Shown one piece after another: positions 55,207-63,926 of a stretch of DNA of 64,000 nt. The stretch lies in assembly GCA_900544995.1 (NCBI GenBank), contig UQXC01000002.1, positions 31,476 through 95,475 of the forward strand, written 5' to 3'. The position numbers and the translations under genes are program-made. Position 1 is the stretch's first letter; every line of letters begins with the position of its first letter. Source of the DNA: an uncultured Collinsella sp. (GTDB taxonomy: Bacteria; Actinomycetota; Coriobacteriia; Coriobacteriales; Coriobacteriaceae). The notes beneath the pieces were generated by a model, which saw only the letters and a program-made list of their open reading frames with translations, did not search any database and was not told where the DNA came from.

Positions 55207-56304
55207 ATGTCCTCGACCTTTGGCAACGTCTTGCACTTAAGCATCTTCGGCCAATCGCACTCCCCCGCTATCGGCTGCTCGCTCGATGGCATCCCGGCGG
55301 GCATCGCCGTGGACCAGGAGAAGCTGCAGGCCTTCCTCGACCGTCGCGCCCCCGGTCGCGACGAGACCGCGACCAAGCGCCGCGAGGCCGACGCCGCGCA
55401 CATCATCGCCGGTGTGGTCGATGGACATACCACCGGTGCGCCCATCGCCGCGATTATCGAGAACACCAACACGCGCTCCAAGGATTACTCCGAGCTGCGC
55501 CGCAAGCCCCGTCCCGGACATGCGGACTTCCCCGCGCGCGTGAAGTATCACAACATGCACGATGTCGCTGGTGGCGGGCATTTCTCCGGCCGCCTAACGG
55601 CACCCTTATGCATCGCCGGCGGCATTGCGCTGCAGGCACTCGAGGCACGCGGCATTCAGGTCATGGCGCATGTCGCGCAGATCGGCGGCATCTCCGACCT
55701 GCCGATGGACGATATGGTCTATCGCGAGGCCGACCGCAAGGCAATTCTTACGAACGACCTGCCCTGCATTGACGCCGCCGCTGCCGGTCGCATGCGCGAG
55801 GAGATCCTAGCCGCGCGCGACGAACTCGATAGCATCGGCGGCATCGTGGAGTGCGGCATCTACGGGCTTCCCGCGGGCATCGGCGACCCCATGTTCGACG
55901 GCATCGAGAACCGCATCGCGCAAATCGCCTTTGGCATTCCCGCCGTAAAGGGCGTGGAGTTTGGCATGGGCTTTGCCGTGGCCGCCATGCGCGGCAGCGA
56001 GAACAACGATCCGTATCGCATCGACGCCGAGACCGGCGAGATCGAGGTTGAGTCCAACAACGCCGGCGGCATCCTGGGCGGTATTTCGACCGGCGCGCCC
56101 GTCATGTGGCGCATGGCCGTAAAGCCGACGCCCTCAATTGGCCGCGAGCAGCAGACCGTAGACATGGACGCCATAGAAAATGCCGAGCTCTCGGTCCACG
56201 GCCGTCACGATCCCTGCATCGTCCCCCGAGCCGTCCCCGTAGCCGAAGCAGCCGCCGCCCTCGCCATCTGGGACGCCCTCCTCGAGGACGCCGGACAGCT
56301 TTAG
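55207..56304 (+). CDS. aroC: Chorismate synthase
   Basis: An FMNH2-dependent enzyme of 365 residues making chorismate. Signatures: GQSHSPAIGCSLDGIPAG, RKPRPGHADF, GGHFSGRLTAPLCIAGG and GGISTGAPVMWRMAVKPTPS, RHDPCIVPRAVPV. Begins one base after aroA; followed by REP pair E. Confidence 0.96.
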   Translation: MSSTFGNVLHLSIFGQSHSPAIGCSLDGIPAGIAVDQEKLQAFLDRRAPGRDETATKRREADAAHIIAGVVDGHTTGAPIAAIIENTNTRSKDYSELRRKPRPGHADFPARVKYHNMHDVAGGGHFSGRLTAPLCIAGGIALQALEARGIQVMAHVAQIGGISDLPMDDMVYREADRKAILTNDLPCIDAAAAGRMREEILAARDELDSIGGIVECGIYGLPAGIGDPMFDGIENRIAQIAFGIPAVKGVEFGMGFAVAAMRGSENNDPYRIDAETGEIEVESNNAGGILGGISTGAPVMWRMAVKPTPSIGREQQTVDMDAIENAELSVHGRHDPCIVPRAVPVAEAAAALAIWDALLEDAGQL

Positions 56305-56320
56305 TCCACCCACCCCAAGG

Positions 56321-56443
56321 GTAGTTAATTTGGGACGGGGCTATTTTAGCTACCCCCATATGCCAGTTGATATTTGCCCTGGCACCCATCGATTCGACGA
56401 CAGTCAAAGGGTAGCTAAAAAAGCCCCGTCCCAAATTAACTAC
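56321..56443. repeat. REP-like inverted pair E between aroC and pheA
   Basis: Units at 56321-56353 and 56411-56443 (36 of 37 paired positions over 56319-56355 and 56409-56445) with a 57-base spacer. The three bases after GTAG are TTA, matched by TAA in the other arm. The spacer resembles that of pair B (both end CAGYCAAAGG). It fills nearly the whole aroC-pheA gap and would form a large hairpin in the operon mRNA. Confidence 0.9.
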
Positions 56444-56473
56444 CCCAGGCAACCATTCACGAAAGGGGCCTCC

Positions 56474-57619
56474 ATGGACCTTGCTGACATCCGCCAGGCC
56501 ATCGATGGCATCGATACCACGCTCCTCAACAGCTTTGTCGAGCGCATGGACATTGCCACCGAAGTCGCCAAGTCAAAAATCGAGATGGGCAAGGCCGTCT
56601 TTGACCCCGCCCGCGAGCGCTCCAAGCTCAACAACCTCGCCAGCCGCGCGCCCGAGCGCTACGAGGCACAGACCATCGCCCTGTTCCGCCTCCTCATGAG
56701 CATGAGCAAGGCCGAGCAGCAGCGCTACATCAACGAGTTCAAGGGCATCACCGTCTCGCAAAAGGCCCACGCCACGGCTGTAGCCTTTGACACGCCCTTC
56801 CCTCAAACGGCCACCGTTGCCTGCCAGGGCGTGGAAGGTGCCTATAGCCAGATCGCCGCGTGCAAACTCTTCGACGTGCCCGACATCGCGTTTTTCGAGA
56901 CCTTCGAGGGCGTCATGCGCGCCGTGCGCGACGGCTTTTGCGAGTTTGGCGTACTGCCCATCGAGAACTCCACCGCCGGATCGGTCAACGCCGTCTACGA
57001 CCTGCTCGCCCAGTTCGATTTCCACATCGTGCGTTCGCTGCGACTCAAGATCGACCACAACCTGCTCGTCAAGCCCGGCACCAAGCTCGCCGACGTGCGC
57101 GAGGTCTACAGCCACGGCCAAGCCATTGCCCAGTGTGCCGGCTTTATCGAGTCCCACGACCTGCACGCCACCAAGTACCCAAACACGGCCATGTCGGCCG
57201 AGATGGTCGCCAACTCCGAGCGCACCGACGTCGCCGCCATCGCCTCGCGCAGCTGTGCCACGCTGTACGGCCTCGAGGTGCTGGAGCCCAATATCCAAGA
57301 CTCGGACAACAACTACACGCGCTTTGTCGTCATCAGCCGCGAGCCGCGCGTCTACCCCGGCGCTAATCGCACCTCGCTCATGATCACCACGGCCAACGAG
57401 CCGGGCGCCCTCTACCGCGTGCTCGAGCGCTTCTACGCGCTCAACATCAACCTCATCAAACTCGAGAGCCGTCCCATCCCCGGTCGCGACTTTGAGTTTA
57501 TGTTCTACTTTGACCTGGACTGTCCCTTTGGCAGCAAGGCCCTCGACGACCTGCTCGATTCGATCGACGACGTGTGCGAGAGCTTCACCTACTTTGGCAG
57601 CTACACGGAGGTGCTCTAG
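56474..57619 (+). CDS. pheA: Bifunctional chorismate mutase/prephenate dehydratase
   Basis: Makes prephenate, then phenylpyruvate. Residues 1-90 are an AroQ-type mutase (LADIRQAIDGIDTTLLNSFVERM). Residues ~110-290 are the dehydratase (CQGVEGAYSQIAA, FGVLPIENSTAGSVN, FVVISREP). The ACT domain follows, with LIKLESRPIPG carrying the ESRP Phe-binding motif, so phenylalanine feedback is likely. ATG at 56474 has AGGGG five bases upstream. The mutase also supplies TyrA. 381 residues. Confidence 0.95.
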   Translation: MDLADIRQAIDGIDTTLLNSFVERMDIATEVAKSKIEMGKAVFDPARERSKLNNLASRAPERYEAQTIALFRLLMSMSKAEQQRYINEFKGITVSQKAHATAVAFDTPFPQTATVACQGVEGAYSQIAACKLFDVPDIAFFETFEGVMRAVRDGFCEFGVLPIENSTAGSVNAVYDLLAQFDFHIVRSLRLKIDHNLLVKPGTKLADVREVYSHGQAIAQCAGFIESHDLHATKYPNTAMSAEMVANSERTDVAAIASRSCATLYGLEVLEPNIQDSDNNYTRFVVISREPRVYPGANRTSLMITTANEPGALYRVLERFYALNINLIKLESRPIPGRDFEFMFYFDLDCPFGSKALDDLLDSIDDVCESFTYFGSYTEVL

Positions 57620-58870
57620 ATGACCGATACCGCCGCAACCCGCCCCTACGGCGTGCTGGGCCGCGTGCTGGGCCACAGCTACACCCCGACCATCTACAAG
57701 GAGCTGGCGGGGCTTGAGTACGTGCGTTTTGAGCGCGAGCCCGAGGATCTTGAGGCTTTTATGACGGGCGACGAATGGGAGGGCACCAACGTGACCATCC
57801 CCTACAAGCGCGCCGTCATGGAATACCTGGACGAGCTGAGCCCGCTCGCCGAGCGCATGGGCAACGTCAACACCATCACGCGCCTGCCCGACGGCCGCCT
57901 GCACGGCGATAATACTGACTACTTCGGTTTCCAGTGCCTGGTCGAGGAGTTGGGCGTTGAGGTTGCCGGCAAGAAGGCCCTCGTGCTCGGTGCCACCGGC
58001 GGCGCCGGCACCACGGCAAGTATGGTGCTGGGAGACATGGGCGCCATCGTCGTACCCGTGGGTCGCACGAGCGAGGTCAACTACGACAATATCGCGCAGC
58101 AGTCCGACGCCTCCCTACTCGTCAACTGCACGCCCGCCGGCATGTTCCCCCATTGCCCCGACGCGCCTTGCACGCTCGAAGGGCTCGATGCGCTCGAGGG
58201 CGTTATCGACATTGTCTACAACCCTGCCCGCACGGGTCTGATGCTCGAGGCCGAGCGCCGCGGTATCCCCTGCATCGGCGGTCTGCTCATGCTTGTTGCC
58301 CAGGCAGCACAGGCTGTTGAGCGCTATACCGGCCAGGTCACCCCGCGCAAGCGCATCTTGGACGTAACGGAGCGTCTGTCCCGCCGCGAGCAAAACATTG
58401 CCCTGATCGGCATGCCGGGTTCGGGCAAGACCCGCGTGGGCGAGCAGATTGCCCTGCGCACGGGGCGAGAGCACATCGACCTCGATCGCGCCCTCGAGGA
58501 GCGCCTGGGCATGCCCTGTGCCGACTATATCGTCGAGCGCGGCGAGGCAGCCTTCCGCGAGCAGGAGACGGCGGCTCTGTCCGACATCTCCAAGCGCAGC
58601 GGCCTGGTGCTCTCAACCGGCGGCGGCGTGGTCACGCGTGACGAGAACTATCCGCTGCTGCACCAGAACAGCCAAATCGTGATGCTCAACCGCAAGCTCG
58701 ACGAGCTCGCCCACAAGGGACGCCCCATCACCGCCCGCGACGGTATCGACAAGCTGGCCGAGCAGCGCATGCCGCGCTACCGCGCCTGGGCCGACTACAT
58801 CATCGACTCACGCGACTGCGCCGCCAACACCGCCCAAGCCCTCCTCGAGACCCTCCCACCCGCTCTCTAA
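57620..58870 (+). CDS. aroEK: Fused shikimate dehydrogenase-shikimate kinase
   Basis: A two-domain protein of 416 residues. Residues 1-245 are AroE: VLGHSYTPTIYK, GTNVTIPYK with the catalytic Lys, GDNTDYFGF, and a dinucleotide motif LGATGGAGTTA (more usual GAGGA). Residues ~255-416 are AroK: IALIGMPGSGKTRVGEQIA (Walker A), DLDRALE and STGGGVV. One gene therefore covers two consecutive steps, dehydroshikimate to shikimate-3-phosphate. It starts directly after the pheA stop. Confidence 0.95.
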   Translation: MTDTAATRPYGVLGRVLGHSYTPTIYKELAGLEYVRFEREPEDLEAFMTGDEWEGTNVTIPYKRAVMEYLDELSPLAERMGNVNTITRLPDGRLHGDNTDYFGFQCLVEELGVEVAGKKALVLGATGGAGTTASMVLGDMGAIVVPVGRTSEVNYDNIAQQSDASLLVNCTPAGMFPHCPDAPCTLEGLDALEGVIDIVYNPARTGLMLEAERRGIPCIGGLLMLVAQAAQAVERYTGQVTPRKRILDVTERLSRREQNIALIGMPGSGKTRVGEQIALRTGREHIDLDRALEERLGMPCADYIVERGEAAFREQETAALSDISKRSGLVLSTGGGVVTRDENYPLLHQNSQIVMLNRKLDELAHKGRPITARDGIDKLAEQRMPRYRAWADYIIDSRDCAANTAQALLETLPPAL

Positions 58871-58873
58871 TCT

Positions 58874-58913
58874 AAGCCACCACAAAGGGGACAGGCACCT
58901 TTGTGGTGGCTTT
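58874..58913 (+). terminator. Strong hairpin between aroEK and aroQ
   Basis: AAGCCACCACAAAGG pairs over 15 bases with CCTTTGTGGTGGCTT, loop GGACAGGCA. Only TTT follows, so it could be a terminator, a processing site or another palindromic repeat. Confidence 0.6.
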
Positions 58914-58934
58914 CCAACCGCAAAGGAAGCAACC

Positions 58935-59372
58935 ATGAAAGCACTCGTCATCAACGGCCCCAACCTCAACATGCTCGGCATTCGCGAGCCGGGCATCTAT
59001 GGCAGCGACAACTACGACCGCTTAGTGCAGATCTGCCAGGAAGCGGGCACCGCACAGGGCTTCGACGAGGTCGAGGTCTTCCAGTCTAACCACGAGGGCA
59101 GCATCGTCGACAAGATCCAGGAGGCCTACGGCAAGGTCGACGGCATCGTCATCAACCCGGCGGCCTACACGCACACGAGCGTGGCGATCCTCGACGCCCT
59201 CAAGGCCGTTGCCATCCCTGCCGTCGAGGTACACATCAGTGCCGTAGAGACGCGCGAGGACTTCCGCCAGGTGAGCTACGCACGCCTAGCCTGCTTCGCC
59301 ACTATCACCGGCGAGGGCCTGCAGGGCTACGCACACGCGCTGGAGCTGCTGAGGGAGCATCTCGAAAAGTAA
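58935..59372 (+). CDS. aroQ: Type II 3-dehydroquinate dehydratase
   Basis: A 145-residue dodecameric-type enzyme converting dehydroquinate to dehydroshikimate. Signatures: ALVINGPNLNMLGIREPGIYG, QSNHEGSIVDKIQEA, NPAAYTHTSVAI and EVHISAVETREDFRQVS. It completes the shikimate route in this cluster. Confidence 0.96.
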   Translation: MKALVINGPNLNMLGIREPGIYGSDNYDRLVQICQEAGTAQGFDEVEVFQSNHEGSIVDKIQEAYGKVDGIVINPAAYTHTSVAILDALKAVAIPAVEVHISAVETREDFRQVSYARLACFATITGEGLQGYAHALELLREHLEK

Positions 59373-59432
59373 AATGCCAACCCCAACAAACAGCAGCGGC
59401 TTGCTCGCGCTCGGCTCCAGCAGCACACAAGA

Positions 59433-59467
59433 TGAAAAAAGCCCAGACCACCTAGCGGTCCGGGCTT
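59433..59467 (-). terminator. Terminator after tRNA-Arg(TCT)
   Basis: AGCCCGGACC pairs with GGTCTGGGCT, followed on the minus strand by TTTTTTC. It also lies at the end of the aroQ transcript. Confidence 0.8.
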
Positions 59468-59476
59468 AATAAACGA

Positions 59477-59553
59477 TGGTGCTCCATGGCGGATTCGAAC
59501 CGTCGACCTTGGGATTAGAAGTCCCCTGCTCTATCCAACTGAGCTAATGGAGC
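59477..59553 (-). tRNA. tRNA-Arg, anticodon TCT
   Basis: A 77-base tRNA: acceptor GCTCCAT/ATGGAGC, anticodon loop CTTCTAA in stem GGGGA/TCCCA (anticodon TCT), T arm GACGG-TTCGAAT-CCGCC with one weak pair, encoded CCA. Confidence 0.94.
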
Positions 59554-59607
59554 AAATAACCGCACGCCCAAGCAAGCGCAAGCCTGTCAGGTGCAAATAA
59601 TTATAAC

Positions 59608-60378
59608 CTAGTTGAACTGCTCGCGGTACGCCTTGCAGACCTCATCGACCGGGCCGTCCATGCGAAGGTCACCCTTCTCAATCCAAACGGCACGCTGGCA
59701 GATGCGCTCAACCTGCTCCATGGAGTGCGAAACGAACAGAACCGTCACGTCGCCGCTCTGGATAAAGTGCTGGATGCGGTCCTCGCACTTCTGCTGGAAG
59801 AACACATCACCGACGGACAGCGTCTCGTCAACGATCAGAATATCGGGCTCGGTAATCGTCGCGATTGCAAAGGCGATACGCGCCACCATGCCCGAGGAGA
59901 AGTTCTTAAGCGGCATATCGACAAAGTTCTGAAGCTCAGCGAACTCGATAATGCCGTCAAAGTTGGCATCGATGAACTCCTTGGTATAACCGAGCAGAGC
60001 GCCGTTCAGGTAGATGTTCTCGCGGGCGGTCAGCTCGGGGTCAAAGCCGGCACCAAGCTCAATCAGCGGCGCGATGTTACCGTGCACCTTAACGCTGCCC
60101 TCGCTAGGCTCAAGCACGCCAGCGATAATCTTAAGCATCGTAGACTTGCCGGAGCCATTGGTGCCAACCAAACCGACAACTTCGCCGCGATGAATATCGA
60201 ACGAGATGTGCTTAAGCGCTCTAAACTCCTCAAAGAACAGCTCGTGCTTGGCAAGCTTGATGAAGTACTCCTTGAGGTTGGTCAGCGACTCGGACGCCAT
60301 GTTAAAGATCATGGTGACGTCGTCGACCTCGACAGCCAGAGGCTGCTCGCTGTAATCAACAACAGATTCAGTCATCAC
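59608..60378 (-). CDS. ABC transporter ATP-binding protein for polysaccharide export
   Basis: A 256-residue ATPase of the Wzt/TagH group. Walker A is GLVGTNGSGKSTMLK, the signature is FSSGMVARIAFAIA, Walker B DILIVDETLSVGD. It lacks the C-terminal carbohydrate-binding domain of O-antigen Wzt proteins. It pairs with the ABC-2 permease upstream, eight bases away. Confidence 0.9.
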   Translation of the reverse strand: MMTESVVDYSEQPLAVEVDDVTMIFNMASESLTNLKEYFIKLAKHELFFEEFRALKHISFDIHRGEVVGLVGTNGSGKSTMLKIIAGVLEPSEGSVKVHGNIAPLIELGAGFDPELTARENIYLNGALLGYTKEFIDANFDGIIEFAELQNFVDMPLKNFSSGMVARIAFAIATITEPDILIVDETLSVGDVFFQQKCEDRIQHFIQSGDVTVLFVSHSMEQVERICQRAVWIEKGDLRMDGPVDEVCKAYREQFN

Positions 60379-60386
60379 AGCACTCC

Positions 60387-61232
60387 TTAGATGTAGAGGA
60401 TGAACTTGCGCTCGGACTTATGGAACACGGTGTAGCCAATAACAAGCGCAAGAACCGCCCAAGCGACGCACATACCAAGCGTCAAAAGCGAGGGCGTAGT
60501 CTGGAACAGGAAGATATCGCGCATAAACTGCAGGTAGTTGTACATGGGGTTCGCATACACCAAGATCCGAACGATATGCGGCATCTGAGCAACAAAGTCA
60601 GTCGTCCAGAAAATAGGCGTGATATAGGTCCAAGCCGTGATGACAACACTCCACAGATGCATAACATCGCGGAAAAAGACCGTGAGGGCCGAGAGCATCA
60701 TGCCCAGGCCCATGCAGAAGCACATAAGCAGCAGCAGGCAGACCGGAAGCAGAATCAGGTGCCAAGAAGGCATGACGCGGAACCACAGCATAACGATGGC
60801 GACGGCGACCAGCGAGAAGGCAAAGTTGACCAGCGAGAAGAGCACCTTCTGCACCGGGAAGACCCAGCGGTGCACTTTAACCTTCTTGAGTAGCGGAGCC
60901 GCACCCACGATGGACGTCAGAGCCTGGTTCGTAGACTCGGACATGACGGCAAAGGTGACGTTACCCACGATCAAATACAGCGGGTACATCTCGGGCGTAA
61001 TCGAGCCATTGCGGCCCTGGGCAAAAATCGTCGAGAACACGATGGCCATGACGATCATCATCAGCAGCGGGTTGAGCACCGACCACGCGACGCCCAGAAC
61101 ACTACGGCGATACTTGATCTTAAAATCCTTGGTAACCAGCTGACGAAGGATAAACGCGTCCTTCTCAAATTCGTTCTTAGCAAACGTCGCAGGCAGACTG
61201 CGAGTTTCTTGTTGCTTTGTCTGATCCGACAC
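60387..61232 (-). CDS. ABC-2 type polysaccharide export permease
   Basis: A 281-residue membrane protein of the Wzm/TagG group: about six hydrophobic helices; the cytoplasmic-interface block FKIKYRRSVLGVAWSVLNPLL is typical. The start is GTG at 61232 (SDQTKQQE), eight bases from GGAG. The exported polymer is unknown; with the neighbouring rhamnose gene it may be a rhamnose-containing wall polysaccharide. Confidence 0.9.
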   Translation of the reverse strand: MSDQTKQQETRSLPATFAKNEFEKDAFILRQLVTKDFKIKYRRSVLGVAWSVLNPLLMMIVMAIVFSTIFAQGRNGSITPEMYPLYLIVGNVTFAVMSESTNQALTSIVGAAPLLKKVKVHRWVFPVQKVLFSLVNFAFSLVAVAIVMLWFRVMPSWHLILLPVCLLLLMCFCMGLGMMLSALTVFFRDVMHLWSVVITAWTYITPIFWTTDFVAQMPHIVRILVYANPMYNYLQFMRDIFLFQTTPSLLTLGMCVAWAVLALVIGYTVFHKSERKFILYI

Positions 61233-61333
61233 GGATGCAACTCCTTTACTCGTAATCGTTGACAAACGAACAGTATAGACCCGACGGCCATGCAAACGAT
61301 TCGCGCAACAAAACTGGAGAACTAACCCACATC

Positions 61334-61362
61334 TTACGACGCCAAGCCAAAACGGCTATACT
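61334..61362 (+). promoter_or_regulatory. Promoter of the glycosyltransferase gene
   Basis: TTACGA (61334-61339), 17 bases, TATACT (61357-61362). On the opposite strand another TATACT (61277-61272) may serve the permease gene. The 160-base gap holds nothing else. Confidence 0.5.
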
Positions 61363-61392
61363 TTCAAGGATTGAATGTATAAGGAGCATTGA

Positions 61393-62364
61393 GTGAATTC
61401 TGAATCCATCGCCGTCATCATCCCCTGCTACAACGAAGCGCTCACGATTGGTAAGGTCATCGACGACTTTCACCGCGAGCTTCCGCAGGCGACGGTCTAT
61501 GTCTATGACAATAACTCGTCGGACGATACCTCACGCATCGCCACCGAGCACGGCGCCACGGTGCGTTTTGAGCCGCGCCAGGGAAAGGGCAACGTGTGCC
61601 GTCAGATGTTTCGCGACATCGATGCCGATTGTTACCTGATGGTCGACGGCGATGACACCTACCCCGCCGAGGCGGCCAAAGCCCTCTGCGAGCCCATCCT
61701 CAACGGCACGGCCGACATGACCGTGGGCGACCGTCTTTCCAACGGCACCTATGCCGAGGAGAACAAACGTGCCTTCCACGGCTTTGGCAACAACCTGGTA
61801 CGTGCCATGATCAAGTGGATCTATGGCTACAGCTTCGATGACGTCATGACCGGCTACCGCGCCATGAGTCGCCCGTTCGTTAAAACCTTCCCTGTGCTTT
61901 CCGAGGGCTTTCAGATCGAAACCGAGCTCTCGATTCACGCTGTCGACCACCGCTGGCGCATCAAAGATGTGCCCATCGAGTACCGCGACCGTCCGGAAGG
62001 CTCCGAGTCCAAGCTCAATACCGTGAGCGACGGCATTAAAGTCGTCGCGATGATCGGCACGATGTTCAAGGACTACCGCCCGCTGAAGTTCTTCAGCCTG
62101 GTTGCGCTTCTGTTTGCGGTGATCGGCCTCGCCCTGGGCACGCCCATCGTTGTCGAGTATTTCCAGACCGGCCTCGTTCCGCGCTTCCCCACCGCCATGC
62201 TCGCCGCGTCGTTTATGTTCCTGTGCGGCCTGAGCCTTGCAACCGGATTCATCCTCGATTCCGTGGCAAAGGTCGAAAAAAAGCAGTGGGAGGTCAACGT
62301 GTACAGCAAATACGCCTACGACGACCAGCCTGGCAGGTCCGCCACCACGCCAAGCGAGAGGTAG
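61393..62364 (+). CDS. Family 2 glycosyltransferase, membrane-anchored
   Basis: A 323-residue enzyme like dolichol/undecaprenyl-phosphate sugar transferases. It has VIIPCYNEALTIGKVIDDF, MVDGDDTYPAE (DXD-like), and DDVMTGYRAMSR. Two C-terminal membrane helices are at about residues 230-250 and 268-290. GTG start, six bases from AAGGAG. The sugar is unknown. Confidence 0.88.
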   Translation: MNSESIAVIIPCYNEALTIGKVIDDFHRELPQATVYVYDNNSSDDTSRIATEHGATVRFEPRQGKGNVCRQMFRDIDADCYLMVDGDDTYPAEAAKALCEPILNGTADMTVGDRLSNGTYAEENKRAFHGFGNNLVRAMIKWIYGYSFDDVMTGYRAMSRPFVKTFPVLSEGFQIETELSIHAVDHRWRIKDVPIEYRDRPEGSESKLNTVSDGIKVVAMIGTMFKDYRPLKFFSLVALLFAVIGLALGTPIVVEYFQTGLVPRFPTAMLAASFMFLCGLSLATGFILDSVAKVEKKQWEVNVYSKYAYDDQPGRSATTPSER

Positions 62365-62413
62365 ATCTTCCGCAAAATACTATTGGCACCACTGCGTAGA
62401 TAGCCACCAACAA

Positions 62414-62446
62414 GAAAAGCCGCCGTTAAAGAACGGCGGCTTTTTT
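62414..62446. terminator. Bidirectional terminator
   Basis: GCCGCCGTT-AAAG-AACGGCGGC with TTTTTT on the + side and TTTTCTT on the minus side, between convergent genes. Confidence 0.9.
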
Positions 62447-62471
62447 ACTCTCGTCAATTCAATAGCGGCGA

Positions 62472-63926
62472 CTAGAGCGTCTTGAGGTACTCCCCCAGCT
62501 CTTCCTCCCAGTCGGGCATGTGGAACCCGACCGACTCGAGCTTGGACAGGTCGAGCGCGGAGTGGACCGGGCGCGGGGCGATGGGGCCCGCGGCGCCGGC
62601 GTAGTAGTCGGCGGTCGAAACCGGCACGACCCTGTCCCCGTTGCCGTTGGCTGCCTCGAAGACGGCGCGGGCGATGTCGGCCCAGGACCTGACGGCGCCG
62701 GAGCCCGTGCAGTTATAGGTGCCGTAGGGGGCGTGGGTGCCCAGCACGTGGAAGATGGCCTCGGCCATGTCGCGCGTGAAGGTCAGGCGTCCCAGCTGGT
62801 CGTCCACGACGGTGACCTGCTCGAGCTTGTCGTCCGGGTCGGCGACGCGGTCGGACAGCCCCCTCATGGTCTTGACGAAGTTGTGGCCCTCGCCGATGAC
62901 CCAGCTGGAGCGCATGATGTAGTGGCGCGGGCAGCCGGCCACGGCGATGTCGCCGGCGGCCTTGGTCTGGCCGTAGACGGACAGCGGGCTGAGGGGCTCG
63001 TCCTCGGTATGGACCTCGGCCGTGCCGTCGAAGACGTAGTCGGAGGAGACGTGGACGAGGGTGATCCCGTGATCAGAGCATGTGCGGGCGAGGAGGGCGG
63101 GACCGGTCGCGTTGGCCTTCCAGGCGGTCACGCGGCCCTCGGGGGTCTCCGCCCTGTCCACGGCGGTGTAGGCGCCGCAGTTGATCACGGTGCCGTAGAG
63201 CGACCAGTCGTACTGCGCGTAGGCGTCCGGGTCGGACATGTCGAAGGTGTCGATGTCGCAGAAGTCGAAGTCCTTGGCGAGGCCGCGCTCCTCCACCAGC
63301 CTGCGCACCGCGCGACCCAGCTGGCCGTTGCAGCCGGTGACGAGGGTCCTCCTGGGCGCCATGGGGACGACGTCCCTGAGCATCGGGTGGTTGAGGTCGG
63401 CCTCGGAGACGGTGGCCTGGTCCAGCGGGATGGGCCAGTCGATGGCGAGCTCCGGGTCGGCGAGGTTCACGAAGGTGTAGGTCCTCTTGAGCTCCAGCGA
63501 CCAGTGGGCGTCCACCAGGTAGGTGTAGGCGGTGCCGTCCTCCAGGGCCTGGAAGGAGTTGCCCACGCCGCGCGGGACGTAGATGGCCCTGCTCGGGTCG
63601 AGCGTGCAGGTGAACACCTTGCCGAAGGTCTCGCTTCCCTCGCGCAGGTCCACCCAGGCGCCGAAGACCGAGCCGCGGGCCACGGAGATGAACTTGTCCC
63701 AGGGCTCCGCGTGGATGCCGCGGGTGACGCCGCGGCTGTCGTTGTAGGAGATGTTGTTCTGGACGACCCTGAGGTCGGGGATGCCCAGGGCGGTCATCTT
63801 GGCGCGCTGCCAGTTCTCCTTGAACCAGCCGCGCGAGTCGCCGTGGACGGCGAGGTCGACGACCTTGAGGCCCTCGATGCCGGTCTCGGCGACGGAGAGG
63901 TCCTTCTCGAATGCGATGTCTGCCAT
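62472..63926 (-). CDS. rfbCD: Fused dTDP-4-dehydrorhamnose 3,5-epimerase/reductase
   Basis: A two-domain protein of 484 residues. Residues 1-190 are an RmlC cupin (DSRGWFKENW, GVTRGIHAEPWDKFISV, VPRGVGNSFQ); residues ~200-484 are an RmlD reductase: LVTGCNGQLGRAV, NCGAYTAVDRAE, SSDYVFDG and YGQTKAAGD. Together they convert dTDP-4-keto-6-deoxyglucose to dTDP-L-rhamnose. ATG at 63926 has GGAG ten bases upstream. GC content (about 65% in sampled stretches) is higher than in the neighbours. The remaining 74 bases to the window end show no further gene start. Confidence 0.92.
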   Translation of the reverse strand: MADIAFEKDLSVAETGIEGLKVVDLAVHGDSRGWFKENWQRAKMTALGIPDLRVVQNNISYNDSRGVTRGIHAEPWDKFISVARGSVFGAWVDLREGSETFGKVFTCTLDPSRAIYVPRGVGNSFQALEDGTAYTYLVDAHWSLELKRTYTFVNLADPELAIDWPIPLDQATVSEADLNHPMLRDVVPMAPRRTLVTGCNGQLGRAVRRLVEERGLAKDFDFCDIDTFDMSDPDAYAQYDWSLYGTVINCGAYTAVDRAETPEGRVTAWKANATGPALLARTCSDHGITLVHVSSDYVFDGTAEVHTEDEPLSPLSVYGQTKAAGDIAVAGCPRHYIMRSSWVIGEGHNFVKTMRGLSDRVADPDDKLEQVTVVDDQLGRLTFTRDMAEAIFHVLGTHAPYGTYNCTGSGAVRSWADIARAVFEAANGNGDRVVPVSTADYYAGAAGPIAPRPVHSALDLSKLESVGFHMPDWEEELGEYLKTL

